The notes: generated from the sequence alone by a model not told the origin. A stretch of 64,000 nucleotides of DNA from Blastocatellia bacterium AA13 (GCA_003222245.1 QHVH01000026.1:30398-94397), one strand, 5' to 3'; positions 35,601 through 45,405 are shown, counted from the stretch's first letter. Translations and numbers: made by a program.

Positions 35601-37463
35601 TCACTCGACGGTGACGGACTTCGCGAGGTTCCGAGGTTGATCGACATCGCAACCACGGCGCACGCCGATGTGATACGCAAGCAATTGCAGCGGCACGACG
35701 GAAAGAATCGGCGAGACCAGATCCGTCGAGTCGGGAATTTCGATGATTCTGTCGGCGGTTTCACGTGCTTCAGTATCACCTTCGGAAACGACAGCGATTA
35801 CGACCCCATCGCGAGCTTTTACTTCCAGCATGTTCGAAAGAGTTTTTTCATAGCGAAGACGGGAAGCTTCGCTTGTAAGATCTCGGGTGGCAATGATAAC
35901 GACCGGAAGGTCCTCATCGATCAAAGCATTTGGACCATGTTTCATTTCGCCCGCGGGATATCCTTCGGCGTGAATGTATGAGATCTCCTTTAACTTCAGG
36001 GCGCCCTCAAGAGCGATTGGAAAATTGATTCCACGGCCCAGGTAAAGAAAATCCTGCGCCCGATAAAATTCCCGGCTGAGTTTCTCGATCTGATCATCAC
36101 AGCCGAGGAGCGATTCGAGCTTCACCGGCAGGCTGTTAAGCGCCTGGACGTGTTGAAGCGACTCTTGCTCCGAGATCACTTTCCGCTGTTGCGCGAGATA
36201 AAGCGCGAGAAGATAGAACACGGTCATCTGACTCGTGAACGCCTTCGTCGATGCGACGCCGATCTCGGGGCCGGCGTGGGTCAGAATAGTTCCGTGTGAC
36301 TCGCGCGTGAGCATCGATCCGTGAACGTTGCAGATCGATAAAATCTTGGCGCCTTTTTCCTTTGATTCCCTGACGGCCGCGATCGTATCCGCGGTTTCGC
36401 CGGACTGAGAAATGGCTACGATCAACGTTTTGTCGTCGAGAATCGGATCGCGATATCGGAATTCCGAAGCATAGTCGACTTCTACAGGTATGCGCGCAAG
36501 CTGCTCGATCATGTACTTGCCTGCTAACGCAGCGTGAAGGCTGGTTCCGCAGGCGATGGCTTTAACCGATGTGAACTGACGAAACTCAGCCTCGGTTATG
36601 TCCATTTCCTCGAGATAAATCTGACCGCTTGCCTGAGAGACCCTTCCAACTATCGTATCCCTGACCGCGCGCGGCTGCTCGTAGATTTCCTTGAGCATGT
36701 AATGCTTGAATCCGCCCTTTTCAGCCATGATCGGATCCCAGGTTATATGTTCGATTTTTGGAGTTATTGTCGCACCCTCGAAGTCGGTTACGGTCACGCC
36801 GTCCCTGGTAAGAACAGCGATCTCACCGTCTCCCAGAAAGAAGACGTCTCTGGTGTGAACAAGAACGGGAGGGATGTCCGAGGCTACGAAATACTCGTTG
36901 GCGCCTAAACCGATGACAATAGGCGGGCCCTGTCTCACGGCGACGATTTTTTCCGGTTCATCGGCCGAGAGTATCGCCAGCGCAAAAATCCCTCTCAGCT
37001 CTCCGACGGCGCGAGTGACCGCGGCTTCAAGGCTTCCGGCTCCGGCTTTCAAATGCCTTTCTATGAGATGCGCTATTACTTCGGTGTCGGTCTCCGTGAT
37101 GAATCGATGATCGTCGTCCTGAAGCTTGTGCTTTAGCGAAAGGTAGTTCTCGATGATTCCATTGTGAACCACGACGATGCGGCCGCTGCAGTCGCGATGA
37201 GGGTGTGCATTTTCCTCCGTAGGTCTGCCGTGTGTCGCCCACCGCGTATGGCCGATTCCATAGTCGCCGTCGAGCGGTTTGAGCCTGATCACCTCTTCGA
37301 GGTTGCGTAGTTTTCCTTCCGCCCGACGCACCGAGAGATTGTGCCCTTCATCCACCACCGCAATACCGGCGGAATCGTAGCCGCGATACTCCAGCTTTCT
37401 CAGCCCTTCCAGAATGACATTAACGACCTGTTTATCGCCTACATATCCAACTATGCCGCACAT
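35601..37463 (-). CDS. glmS: Glutamine--fructose-6-phosphate aminotransferase GlmS
   Basis: GlmS makes glucosamine-6-phosphate, the entry to peptidoglycan amino sugars. The N-terminal Ntn hydrolase starts at [11 protein letters not shown] (catalytic Cys2) and continues with [12 protein letters not shown] and [19 protein letters not shown]. Two SIS isomerase domains follow ([65 protein letters not shown]), ending LAKSVTVE. 620 residues is normal. It heads a glmS-glmU-yvcK block on the minus strand. No ribozyme-like leader was identified in the 57 bases upstream. Confidence 0.97.
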   Translation of the reverse strand: MCGIVGYVGDKQVVNVILEGLRKLEYRGYDSAGIAVVDEGHNLSVRRAEGKLRNLEEVIRLKPLDGDYGIGHTRWATHGRPTEENAHPHRDCSGRIVVVHNGIIENYLSLKHKLQDDDHRFITETDTEVIAHLIERHLKAGAGSLEAAVTRAVGELRGIFALAILSADEPEKIVAVRQGPPIVIGLGANEYFVASDIPPVLVHTRDVFFLGDGEIAVLTRDGVTVTDFEGATITPKIEHITWDPIMAEKGGFKHYMLKEIYEQPRAVRDTIVGRVSQASGQIYLEEMDITEAEFRQFTSVKAIACGTSLHAALAGKYMIEQLARIPVEVDYASEFRYRDPILDDKTLIVAISQSGETADTIAAVRESKEKGAKILSICNVHGSMLTRESHGTILTHAGPEIGVASTKAFTSQMTVFYLLALYLAQQRKVISEQESLQHVQALNSLPVKLESLLGCDDQIEKLSREFYRAQDFLYLGRGINFPIALEGALKLKEISYIHAEGYPAGEMKHGPNALIDEDLPVVIIATRDLTSEASRLRYEKTLSNMLEVKARDGVVIAVVSEGDTEARETADRIIEIPDSTDLVSPILSVVPLQLLAYHIGVRRGCDVDQPRNLAKSVTVE

Positions 37464-37520
37464 CGTCTTTACTCCCGCTGTTAAAATTGATTGAGAAGCA
37501 TTATAGCAGCGATTTTCTGA

Positions 37521-38897
37521 TCACCTGACCTTCTTCTTGATTACGGCCGGCACGCCTACGGCTAGCGAGTCGGGGGGCACATCCTTTGTCACGACGGCGC
37601 CGGCCCCAGTGACGGAGCCCCTCCCCACCCGTACCGGGGCGACCAGCATGGTATCGCTTCCGATCTTCACTTCGTCTTCGATGATCGTTTCGTTCTTCCT
37701 AACTCCGTCGTAGTTGCACGTGACCGTTCCCGCCCCGATATTGACGCGCTCGCCCAGAGTTGCATCTCCGAGATACGAGAGGTGAGATGCTTTAGTCTTG
37801 CGGCCTATCTTCGACTTCTTGACTTCGACGAAGTTACCGATAGCCGCGCCCTCGCCTATCTCCGCGTTGGCGCGCAGACGCGAGAATGGGCCTATCGACG
37901 CGCCCTTTCGTATGATCGAGTCCTCTATGACGCACGAATTCCTGATCTGCACCTCGTCCTCGATAACTACGTTCTTCAGACGGGTCCAGGAGCTTATAAC
38001 GCAGCCCCGCCCTATAGAACTGTCGCCCTCTATAATGACTTGCGGATGGAGCAGGGTGTCCTGACCGATAACGACTTCTTGATCGATATAAGTTGACGCC
38101 GGGTCGATTATGGTCACGCCGCCAAGCATCGCTTCCTTCAACTTGCGCTCGCGCAGCAGCTTCTCGAGAGCGGCCAGTTCTATTCTGCTATTTACTCCGG
38201 CAAGCTCAGAGGAATCGGAGTGCGGATGCAGTCCGACTCGTAGACCGCGCGTTCGCAGAATGCCCGGCACATCCGTGAGGTAGTATTCGCGCTGGGCATT
38301 ATCATCTTTGAGCTCGTTCAGCGCATCCATCAGCGGACCAACTTCGAAACAGTAGATGCTCACGGCCGCCTCTTTGATCGCAAGCTCGTCAGGATCTGCA
38401 TCTCGCTGCTCGACGGATTTCAGGAACTGACCGGCATCGTCTCGAACGATTCGTCCGTAGCCTGTGGGGTCTTCCATAATCGTCGTAAGCATCGTGGCGG
38501 CGTTCTTACCAAGCTGGTGATCTTCTATGAGGGCTTTCAGTGTTTCTCCCTTCAGAAGAGGTCCGTCACCCGCGATTATAACCAGCGGACCTTTTATCTT
38601 TTTGAGAAATTCAGTTGCGGCCATGACCGCATGCCCGGTGCCGTGTCTTTCAGTCTGAAGCGCGAAAGACAATGGGGTTTCGGGCTCCCTCGATCGCGTC
38701 ACTTCATCCCTGACGGCTTTCTCGACGTTGTCGGCATCGTGGCCCACCACCGTGATCAAGGATTCGGGCAAGATTGAAAGGGCGGTCCGGATCGCGTAGG
38801 CGATAAGCGGTTTGCCGGCGAGCAGGTGAAGAACTTTGGCACGGCGCGACTTCATTCTCGTTCCGAGTCCGGCGGCAAGAATCATTACGTCAGCCAT
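37521..38897 (-). CDS. glmU: Bifunctional UDP-N-acetylglucosamine pyrophosphorylase/acetyltransferase GlmU
   Basis: GlmU acetylates glucosamine-1-phosphate and then couples it to UTP, giving UDP-GlcNAc. The N-terminal uridyltransferase motif LAAGLGTRMKSRRAKVLHLLAGKP (with the dinucleotide Gly loop) and the left-handed beta-helix acetyltransferase with NFVEVKKSKIGRKTKASHLSYLGDATLG and NIGAGTVTCNYDG are complete. Length is 458 residues. Placed between yvcK and glmS, it gives two of the three UDP-GlcNAc synthesis enzymes in one block; glmM is not here. Confidence 0.97.
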   Translation of the reverse strand: MADVMILAAGLGTRMKSRRAKVLHLLAGKPLIAYAIRTALSILPESLITVVGHDADNVEKAVRDEVTRSREPETPLSFALQTERHGTGHAVMAATEFLKKIKGPLVIIAGDGPLLKGETLKALIEDHQLGKNAATMLTTIMEDPTGYGRIVRDDAGQFLKSVEQRDADPDELAIKEAAVSIYCFEVGPLMDALNELKDDNAQREYYLTDVPGILRTRGLRVGLHPHSDSSELAGVNSRIELAALEKLLRERKLKEAMLGGVTIIDPASTYIDQEVVIGQDTLLHPQVIIEGDSSIGRGCVISSWTRLKNVVIEDEVQIRNSCVIEDSIIRKGASIGPFSRLRANAEIGEGAAIGNFVEVKKSKIGRKTKASHLSYLGDATLGERVNIGAGTVTCNYDGVRKNETIIEDEVKIGSDTMLVAPVRVGRGSVTGAGAVVTKDVPPDSLAVGVPAVIKKKVR

Positions 38898-39029
38898 AAT
38901 AGATGCTCCGTTTTATCAGGCTTATAGTATGTACGGGATGCGGAAAACAGGGAAATGGAAAATAGGTGAGAAGAATAGTCGCGGCGATTCACATTCAAAC
39001 GCTGTAATCACTCGAGCGGTCACCGCACA

Positions 39030-40130
39030 TCAGGATTGGGCCGGCGCCGTCGTACGTGCGGCCGACTCATCCAGGTCGGCGAGCTTGGTGTTGTAGATGC
39101 TTAACAGCAATTCGGCCAGCTTGATGGGGTCATGTCGCACGACGGCGTTTTGGTTGAGCAGGTCTCCTATTATCAAACGATAGTCGTCCGCATAGTTCTT
39201 CGCTCGCTTGCTCCGCTTTAAGGCGACCTGAACCGCGCCTTCAGCCAGATACTTTTCACGAAGCGCCGCGCTTATCTTGGCCGTGTTGACCACTACATAA
39301 TCCAGTTTCAGATCTGGGCTGTGCTCACGCAGCACTCGCACATGATCGTCCAGATCGAACCCGTCAGTTTCTCCGGGTTGAGTCATGATGTTTGCGATAT
39401 AGACTTTTAAGGCCCGCGAATCGCGAATAGCGTCCGCGACTCCATGAACCAGCAAGTTGGGAACGATTGAGGTGTAGAGCGAGCCGGGCCCGATCGTGAT
39501 CATATCGGCCTTGGCAATGGCCTCTAAGGTGGCCTGCACCGGTCTACAGTCTTCGTGTGACAGCCATAGTTTCTTCACTCTTGATCGCGATTCAGAAATC
39601 CGCGTCTCGCCTTTGACGACCCGGCCGTCCTCGAGCTCGGCCACCAAGGTCACGTCTTCAGTAGTCGAGGGATATATTCGCCCCTTGATGGCGAGCACCT
39701 CGCTCGTGACCTTTATCGCTTCGACGAAGTCTCCGGTAACCCCGGCGAGCGCCGCCAGAAATATGTTCCCGAAACTGTGGCCCGAGAGCTCCCCGTCGGA
39801 CGCGAATCTGTATTGAAATAAGCGGGTCAGGAGCCTTTCGTCTTCGGCGAGCGCCACCATGCAATTGCGAATATCACCGGGGGGCAGGATCTGAAATTCC
39901 TTTCGCAACCGCCCCGAGCTTCCGCCGTCGTCCGTAACCGTAACGACCGCCGTCAGAGATTCGACCCGTGGATTCTCGGCGCTTTTGATTCGCCGCGCTT
40001 CGCTTGAAACAAAGTGCTTCAATCCCGAAAGAAGTGTGGAAAGCCCGGTGCCCCCGCCGATCGAAACGATACTTAACCCCTTCTCGTCTAAGGACACCTG
40101 CCTTGATCCCCCGGTAACTTGCGGTCGCAC
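39030..40130 (-). CDS. yvcK: YvcK/GlmR (CofD-like) UDP-GlcNAc-sensing factor
   Basis: A 366-residue protein of the YvcK family. Motifs are IVSIGGGTGLSTLLSGLKHF, VVTVTDDGGSSGRLRKEF, LPPGDIRNCMVALAEDE and the final KRSKRAKNYADDYRL region. In Bacillus, YvcK/GlmR binds UDP-GlcNAc and affects GlmS and cell-wall precursors, so its place beside glmS and glmU fits. GTG 40130 is the longest start; GTG 40097, with AAGG just upstream, gives MSLDEKGLSIVSIGGGT and is a plausible alternative. Its start is five bases from the stop of the preceding TPR gene. Confidence 0.88.
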   Translation of the reverse strand: MRPQVTGGSRQVSLDEKGLSIVSIGGGTGLSTLLSGLKHFVSSEARRIKSAENPRVESLTAVVTVTDDGGSSGRLRKEFQILPPGDIRNCMVALAEDERLLTRLFQYRFASDGELSGHSFGNIFLAALAGVTGDFVEAIKVTSEVLAIKGRIYPSTTEDVTLVAELEDGRVVKGETRISESRSRVKKLWLSHEDCRPVQATLEAIAKADMITIGPGSLYTSIVPNLLVHGVADAIRDSRALKVYIANIMTQPGETDGFDLDDHVRVLREHSPDLKLDYVVVNTAKISAALREKYLAEGAVQVALKRSKRAKNYADDYRLIIGDLLNQNAVVRHDPIKLAELLLSIYNTKLADLDESAARTTAPAQS

Positions 40131-40134
40131 AAAC

Positions 40135-41061
40135 TTAGATGAAGTCGGCGCCGATGCCGATCAGAAGTTGGAAGCCCTCGTTATCTCGAAGGCTATGGAA
40201 ATCGGGATCTCTTCTTGCGTGGGAGCGATGGACTGGTTTGAAGATGATGGCTCTACGCAGAGCATCAACCGCGGCAGTTGAATTTCCGAGCCGGGCCTGC
40301 GCGGCCGCCAATGAGTACCAGATATGGTCGGCGCGCGGCGCTGACTTTAAAGCCCGCTCGAAGCAACTGATCGCTTCGCGTGTATTGCCTCGGTTGAATT
40401 CATAGACACCCTGATCATACAGTGCATCGGGACTCTTAGGAGCGGCGGGCACGCGAGAGGATCGTTGCTCGCATATAGCGAGATAAGTGCGACTGCGAGC
40501 AATTACCTCCGCCTGATCCGAGTGTTTTTCAAGGAGGGCTTCGAAAGAAGCCTTAGCGCTTGAGAAATCATGACGATTGAATAGCTTCAATGCATGTTCA
40601 AATGCGCGCACGGCAGCCAGAGTGCTGGCCGACGGAGGCGGCTTCGGGTGATCAAGTATTGGCGGCGCTACTCGAGCTTTAGATTTTTGAAGTGTTTTTG
40701 CTTTTCCAGCGGTCTTGCCTGCACGCGACGGCGATACCTTGCTCTTAGCCGATATCCGTTGTGCCTTCTTCGACTGTGCAGTATTCCTTGAAGAATTTTT
40801 CGATGAAGAATTCGATGAAGAAGACGCTGTTCTTGAAGGAGCGGTCCTGACGGCCGATGACTTCTTTACAGATTTCGCTTTTGAGATAGCTGCCTTCTTG
40901 GACGAAGGCTTGGCGGCGATGGCTTTCTTCGGTTTCTTGGGTTGATTAACGCGCTTGTCGCTGGATTTATTTTTCGACGTGACCTTACTGTGTTGACCGG
41001 AGCGCTTGGCGCTTGCTGCTGATGCGCGACCTCTGTTGATCTTAGCGATTAGGCTGGCCAT
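40135..41061 (-). CDS. TPR protein with a long basic, histone-H1-like N-terminal tail
   Basis: A 308-residue protein. Residues about 1-135 are low-complexity and very basic: Lys, Ser, Ala, Thr runs with KPKKAIAAKPSSKKAAISK and SSSSNSSSKNSSRN. Residues about 145-290 contain two to three TPR-like repeats (AFEHALKLFNRHDFSSAKASFEALLEKH; ALYDQGVYEFNRGNTREAISCFERALKSAP; WYSLAAAQARLGNSTAAVDALRRAI). There is no signal peptide. The basic tail may bind nucleic acid or anionic polymers; function unknown. It lies immediately upstream of yvcK, ending five bases before its start. Confidence 0.8.
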   Translation of the reverse strand: MASLIAKINRGRASAASAKRSGQHSKVTSKNKSSDKRVNQPKKPKKAIAAKPSSKKAAISKAKSVKKSSAVRTAPSRTASSSSNSSSKNSSRNTAQSKKAQRISAKSKVSPSRAGKTAGKAKTLQKSKARVAPPILDHPKPPPSASTLAAVRAFEHALKLFNRHDFSSAKASFEALLEKHSDQAEVIARSRTYLAICEQRSSRVPAAPKSPDALYDQGVYEFNRGNTREAISCFERALKSAPRADHIWYSLAAAQARLGNSTAAVDALRRAIIFKPVHRSHARRDPDFHSLRDNEGFQLLIGIGADFI

Positions 41062-41844
41062 CTCCGATCCTCAGAACCGAGAACTAATAGTGCTCTAAAT
41101 CCTGCACATACACCACTTTAGGTTTGATGTTATAACAGTAAAGAAGGGGCAAGTCAAGAAAAGAAAGTGATAGGAAGGGGAGCCGAAGCCGTCAATCTCG
41201 TTTACGCTCTGGATGGGTATGAGCCATCGAGGATGGCCTTCGTTAGGTCATATTCATTTGTCGCCAATCGGATTCGAAGGGCGAGCTATGTTGCAAGATC
41301 AACGGCTTTCATAAGAAGATTTAGAGTTATCTGGCGCTATTTTCAGATACTGATGATGGAGAGTAGATACTAATTGACTTGCAAAGGTAGGAAACGTATT
41401 ATGTCGCGGTGCGCCAGGTCGCCTAATTTAGTAGCCCCCTTGAACATTCAGTAGCCCCCTTCTGAACGTTCCCTTCCCGGCGCACCGCTTTGAAATGGTA
41501 TGGCTCTTATGGCAGGAACATATAGCGATACCATTTACAGGCGCACGTTATACCATAGCCATCTAGGGGATGCAAGAGAAAAGTTAAAGTAAAACTTCAA
41601 CTTTCTCAGGGTATCTGTCTTGAATGGAGGCTAACATTCTTTCTCTCTTCATTTAAGGCAGAGGTCATTTCTCTCTCACTCGCTCGTTTTGCAAACGCTG
41701 TAAGCATTTAGCGGGCTCACGCTCCGCTTATCTTTTTCCCTTTGGCAGGCCGCGTCAACTCTCACTGTCTCCAGGCAGCTTTTATCTTCAGACCGCCCAT
41801 TGTATATTCCCTCCTTCCTTTATTTCTCCGGGACATAAATCAAT
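41062..41844 (+). other. 780-base intergenic region upstream of glyS with nested inverted repeats
   Basis: No gene is supported. A 68-codon open frame (41167-41373) is unconvincing. Structure is visible: a 10-bp inverted repeat GCGGTGCGCC/GGCGCACCGC (41406-41415 and 41479-41488) encloses two direct copies of AGTAGCCCCCTT; a second 9-bp inverted repeat AAATGGTAT/ATACCATTT lies at 41493-41501 and 41528-41536. AT-rich stretches occur after 41570. The glyS promoter must lie toward the 3' end. Confidence 0.7.
41406..41488. repeat. 10-bp inverted repeat around a duplicated 12-mer
   Basis: GCGGTGCGCC at 41406-41415 pairs exactly with GGCGCACCGC at 41479-41488. Between them AGTAGCCCCCTT occurs twice, at 41430-41441 and 41450-41461, followed by partly similar sequence. 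The unit could be an RNA hairpin, a regulatory site or a decayed mobile piece. Confidence 0.75.
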
Positions 41845-43239
41845 ATGGCTGACATAGAGACCATCGTATCTTTGGCTAAACGCCGGGGATTTGTCTTTCA
41901 ATCAAGCGAAGTATATGGCGGATTCGGTTCTTTCTGGGACTATGGCCCGCTTGGGGTAGAACTCAAAAATAACGTGAAACGGGCCTGGTGGCGATCAGTC
42001 GTGTATGAACGCGACGACGTGGTCGGACTGGACTCGAGCATCCTGATGAATCGGCTCGTCTGGAAATACTCAGGACACGAAGACACATTCTCCGACCCGA
42101 TGGTTGACTGCAAAAGGTGCAAGTCACGACTCCGGGCGGACAAGATAGAAAACGGCAAGTGCGCCGTTTGCGGATCGGCCGACCTGACCGATCCTCGTCC
42201 GTTCAATCTGATGTTTCGCACCCAGGTCGGTCCGGTCGAAGATGATTCGGGCGTGGCTTATTTGCGACCCGAGACGGCACAGGGTATTTTCGTGAACTTC
42301 AAGAACGTGCTCGATTCCACGAATCGTAAGCTGCCTTTTGGAATAGCGCAGATAGGAAAGTCGTTTCGAAACGAGATTACAACAGGCAATTTCATTTTCA
42401 GGACGCGTGAGTTCGAGCAGATGGAAATCGAGTACTTTGTGAAGCCGCCTGACGTCCTTGCGGCCGGCGAGGCCGACGACGACCAGCATCACGAGCAGTG
42501 GATAGAATCGCGCTACAATTGGTACATCTCTCTGGGAATTCGAGAGTCGGATTTGCGCAAGTTCGACCAGCCACGAGAGGAGTTGGCACACTATTCCAAA
42601 CGCACGGTTGACCTTCAATACCGTTTCTTTCCCGAGCGAGAGGAAGAGGAAAAGCAATGGGACGAGCTTGAAGGGATCGCAAATAGAACGGACTTTGATC
42701 TAAAGGCGCATTCTAAAAAGCCGCTTGACGCGGAAGGGAAGAAAATTAACCCCGACTCTACTGCGGATCTGACTTATTTCGATCCGGCTACAAACAAGCA
42801 CCTCTTCCCTTATGTTATAGAGCCCTCGGCCGGAGTCGATCGGTCCGTGCTCGCCTTTCTCCTCAATGCCTACCATGAAGAAGAAGTGCGAGGCGAAAAA
42901 CGCGTTGTGCTCAGGCTTCATCCCGAGCTTGCTCCAATTAAAGTCGCGGTTCTTCCGCTTGCCAAGAACAAGGAAGGGATCGTCAATCTGGCCAGGGATA
43001 TCAAAAACAGTCTACAGCGGACCGGAGCGCTGCGCGCGGTCTATGATGACACCGCCGGCATAGGTAAGCTCTATCGCCGCCAGGATGAGGTCGGCACTCC
43101 GATCTGCCTTACCGTGGATCATCAGTCGCTGGAGGACAATCAAGTTACGATTCGCGACCGCGATACGATGCTCCAGGAACGTGTTCCAATCTCCGAGATT
43201 CATAATACCGTGCGAAATCGGCTCGTGCTTCCAATCTAG
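41845..43239 (+). CDS. glyS: Glycyl-tRNA synthetase, alpha2 (eukaryote/Thermus-like) type
   Basis: The 464-residue homodimeric GlyRS charges tRNA-Gly. It is not the alphabeta enzyme of most bacteria. Class II motifs are seen: RGFVFQSSEVYGGFGSFWDYGPLGVELK at the start, motif 2-type FRNEITTGNFIFRTREFEQMEIEYF, and the motif-3 end. A zinc-ribbon insertion CKRCKSRLRADKIENGKCAVCG is present near residue 92. The C-terminal anticodon-binding domain begins around residue 365 (LAPIKVAVLPLAKNK). Motif block RPETAQGIFVNFKN is also typical. ATG 41845 was chosen by family N-terminus. Confidence 0.95.
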   Translation: MADIETIVSLAKRRGFVFQSSEVYGGFGSFWDYGPLGVELKNNVKRAWWRSVVYERDDVVGLDSSILMNRLVWKYSGHEDTFSDPMVDCKRCKSRLRADKIENGKCAVCGSADLTDPRPFNLMFRTQVGPVEDDSGVAYLRPETAQGIFVNFKNVLDSTNRKLPFGIAQIGKSFRNEITTGNFIFRTREFEQMEIEYFVKPPDVLAAGEADDDQHHEQWIESRYNWYISLGIRESDLRKFDQPREELAHYSKRTVDLQYRFFPEREEEEKQWDELEGIANRTDFDLKAHSKKPLDAEGKKINPDSTADLTYFDPATNKHLFPYVIEPSAGVDRSVLAFLLNAYHEEEVRGEKRVVLRLHPELAPIKVAVLPLAKNKEGIVNLARDIKNSLQRTGALRAVYDDTAGIGKLYRRQDEVGTPICLTVDHQSLEDNQVTIRDRDTMLQERVPISEIHNTVRNRLVLPI

Positions 43240-43319
43240 ATCTACACGTCTAGATCTAAACGAATGAAGGGACCGGCGATTACGCGCGAATCTCTCGTTG
43301 TAATCAGAGGAGAATCTTG

Positions 43320-43796
43320 ATGCGCCATTCGATAGGCATACTGATATCCGGACTGCTGTTTCTGAGCGCCGCCTGCAGCGGGGACTCTTCGAAGCCTGCC
43401 AAGACCCCGAATCCTCCACCTGGCGCCGTCACACCCATATCGAATTCTAACGAGATGATGCGCGGTGGAAACTCGTCGCTTGGGCAGAAGCCGGTCGAAG
43501 AGAAAAAGGACGCATCAACTTCCGCCCCGGAGACAAAGTCTCAATCAGAGATCAGCGCCGCGCGCATCTTCTCAGAGCAGAAATGCGCTATGTGCCACGG
43601 CGAAGACGGCAAGGGGAAATTGAAAGGCGCACCCGATTTTACCGATCAATCCTGGCAGCGCAGGCAGAAGGATCCCGAGCTTATTGAAGCCATAAAGATG
43701 GGAAAAAGCCCGAAGATGCCCGCCTTTGGCGCAAAGCTCAAAGACGACGAGATCAGAGCGGTAGTTGCATACGTGAGATCGTTCGCAAAGAAATAA
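43320..43796 (+). CDS. Cytochrome c, probable lipoprotein
   Basis: A 158-residue exported protein with a signal peptide and possible lipobox (FLSAAC, Cys19). A Pro/Ser/Thr/Glu-rich linker follows. A single class I cytochrome c domain shows the heme site CAMCH in FSEQKCAMCHGEDGKGK, and a likely distal Met ligand in KMPAF near the end. It is likely a periplasmic or membrane-tethered electron carrier. Start ATG 43320 has AGAGGAG upstream. No partner oxidase gene is close. Confidence 0.9.
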   Translation: MRHSIGILISGLLFLSAACSGDSSKPAKTPNPPPGAVTPISNSNEMMRGGNSSLGQKPVEEKKDASTSAPETKSQSEISAARIFSEQKCAMCHGEDGKGKLKGAPDFTDQSWQRRQKDPELIEAIKMGKSPKMPAFGAKLKDDEIRAVVAYVRSFAKK

Positions 43797-43917
43797 CAGA
43801 TAGCTACGCAATAGACGGATCTGTCATTCGCTTTCTGTCGGATGCCGCTGAATCCGATGTGACCCGAGTCTGTCCGACCTCTTCTTCCGAATACAATTCG
43901 TGGGTTATCCTTTCCCC

Positions 43918-45342
43918 ATGCCGATCGCTCTACCGGACGAAGTTATACAACTCTGTCGGATTATAGAATCCGAAGGCGGGCGCGCCCTGCTGGTCGGCGG
44001 TTACGTGCGCGATCAGATGCTTGGGATAGCTTCCAAGGACTGTGATATCGAAGTGTATGGCGTTCAGCCGGATCGCCTTCGGGCGATCCTGCAAGATATT
44101 GGCCCGGTCAATGCCGTTGGCGAACGGTTCACAGTTTACAAGCTTGTCTTGAGCAAGCCGGATAATCAGCGCCACTCCTCACGCGACCGTTACGAAGTAG
44201 ATGTTTCATTGCCCCGCCGTGAAACCAAGACAGGACGGGGGCATAAGGGATTTCTAGTCGAGGGCGATCCCGCAATGTTCATACAAGACGCGGCACGAAG
44301 GCGCGACTTTACCATTAATGCGGTCTTATTCGATCCGCTGACCGGTCAAACGCTGGATCCCTTCAACGGACTAGCCGACCTGCAAAATCGCATATTGCGC
44401 GCGGTTTCGGCGGAGACGTTCGTCGAAGACAGCCTGCGAGTCTTGCGCGCGATGCAGTTCGCCGCTCGTTTCGAAATGACTATCGAGCCGTCTACTCTGA
44501 CGCTTTGCCGCTCGATCGAATTGAATGATCTGCCGAAAGAGCGAATTTGGGGTGAGTTTGAAAAGCTATTCACGAAAGCCGACCGGCCATCAATCGGACT
44601 AAGGGCCGCCCTGGAACTTGGAATATTGGACAGACTCTTTCCAGAGATTCGTGCTCTGGTCGATTGCCCGCAAGACTCCGATTTACATCCCGAAGGAGAC
44701 GTGTTCACTCACGTAGCCCTGTCTCTGGACCAAGCCGTGGAAGCGGCGTCCGAATTGCCAACGGAGAAACGCCTGGCGGTAATGTTGGCCGTCCTCTGCC
44801 ACGATTTTGGCAAGCCTTCCACCACGAAGATATGCGAGGGCAAGGTCACTTCTGCAGGACATGACGAAGCGGGGGGCGAGCCATCGAGGTCCGTCCTGAA
44901 TCGCCTTGGCCTGCACACGCTCTCAGGCTACGACGTAAGATCGCAGGTCTTGAGTTTGGTTCGTGAGCATCTGAGACCTTCTCAATATTTCGACCGGCGC
45001 GGCAGTTCTACGGACGGCGCGATTCGTAGGCTGGCCTGTCGAGTCGACATCGACTTGCTTTATCGCGTAGCGAAGGCGGATGCCCTTGGCCGCGGCCCAG
45101 CCGCTTCATCGGAAGCACCGGACTGGTTCATCAGTCGTGCTCGTGATCTCGGCGTGGATAACGGCCCGCTCCCGCCGCTTCTGCTCGGACGTCATTTGCT
45201 GGAAGCTGGTGTGAATCCCGGCCCAAAAATCGGCGAAGTCCTGCGCCGCGTGTACGAGCTTCAACTCGACGAGGAGGTAAATACGGGTGAAGAAGCTCTC
45301 ACAGCCGGCTTGACGCTGATTAAGCAAGACTCCACTTCCTGA
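43918..45342 (+). CDS. cca: CCA tRNA nucleotidyltransferase (HD-domain type)
   Basis: A 474-residue class II tRNA nucleotidyltransferase that builds or repairs the 3' CCA. Motifs are the GGYVRDQMLGIASKDCDIEVYG head with the DxD metal pair (KDCDIE), RRRDFTINAVLFDPLTG, DPFNGLADLQNRILR and the amino-acid/base-selection helix ERIWGEFEKLF. A metal-dependent HD domain follows: LCHDFGKPSTTKI, then later HD-type residues. GTG 43900 adds six residues but I saw no ribosome binding site for either start. The gene ends just before the Fur-type site. Confidence 0.92.
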   Translation: MPIALPDEVIQLCRIIESEGGRALLVGGYVRDQMLGIASKDCDIEVYGVQPDRLRAILQDIGPVNAVGERFTVYKLVLSKPDNQRHSSRDRYEVDVSLPRRETKTGRGHKGFLVEGDPAMFIQDAARRRDFTINAVLFDPLTGQTLDPFNGLADLQNRILRAVSAETFVEDSLRVLRAMQFAARFEMTIEPSTLTLCRSIELNDLPKERIWGEFEKLFTKADRPSIGLRAALELGILDRLFPEIRALVDCPQDSDLHPEGDVFTHVALSLDQAVEAASELPTEKRLAVMLAVLCHDFGKPSTTKICEGKVTSAGHDEAGGEPSRSVLNRLGLHTLSGYDVRSQVLSLVREHLRPSQYFDRRGSSTDGAIRRLACRVDIDLLYRVAKADALGRGPAASSEAPDWFISRARDLGVDNGPLPPLLLGRHLLEAGVNPGPKIGEVLRRVYELQLDEEVNTGEEALTAGLTLIKQDSTS

Positions 45343-45347
45343 TCAAC

Positions 45348-45377
45348 CTGCTCCCCTTTCGGGGCAGTGGCCCTTTT
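45348..45377 (+). terminator. Weak hairpin-type terminator after cca
   Basis: CTG..CCCC and GGGGCAG pair around TTTC (45348-45367) and are followed by a run containing CCCTTTTCT. It is imperfect, with a two-base bulge, but sits exactly between cca and the iron-transport operon. Confidence 0.4.
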
Positions 45378-45386
45378 CTACTTAAT

Positions 45387-45405
45387 ATTGAAAATCATTT
45401 TCAAT
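45387..45405 (+). promoter_or_regulatory. Fur-box-like operator of the iron-transport operon
   Basis: ATTGAAAATCATTTTCAAT is a perfect 19-base palindrome whose 7-1-7 core TGAAAAT-C-ATTTTCA fits the Fur-box pattern. A TAATAT hexamer at 45383-45388 overlaps its edge and could be the -10 element, so binding would block transcription. It lies 77 bases before the FTR1 gene. Confidence 0.83.

Noticed and set aside
41167..41373. 68-codon frame in the glyS upstream gap
   Set aside because: No ribosome binding site or homology seen, and Arg/Ser-rich composition typical of a random frame.
41406..41580. tRNA or known riboswitch upstream of glyS
   Set aside because: The arms do not form a cloverleaf, and no glycine-riboswitch or T-box core sequence could be recognised.
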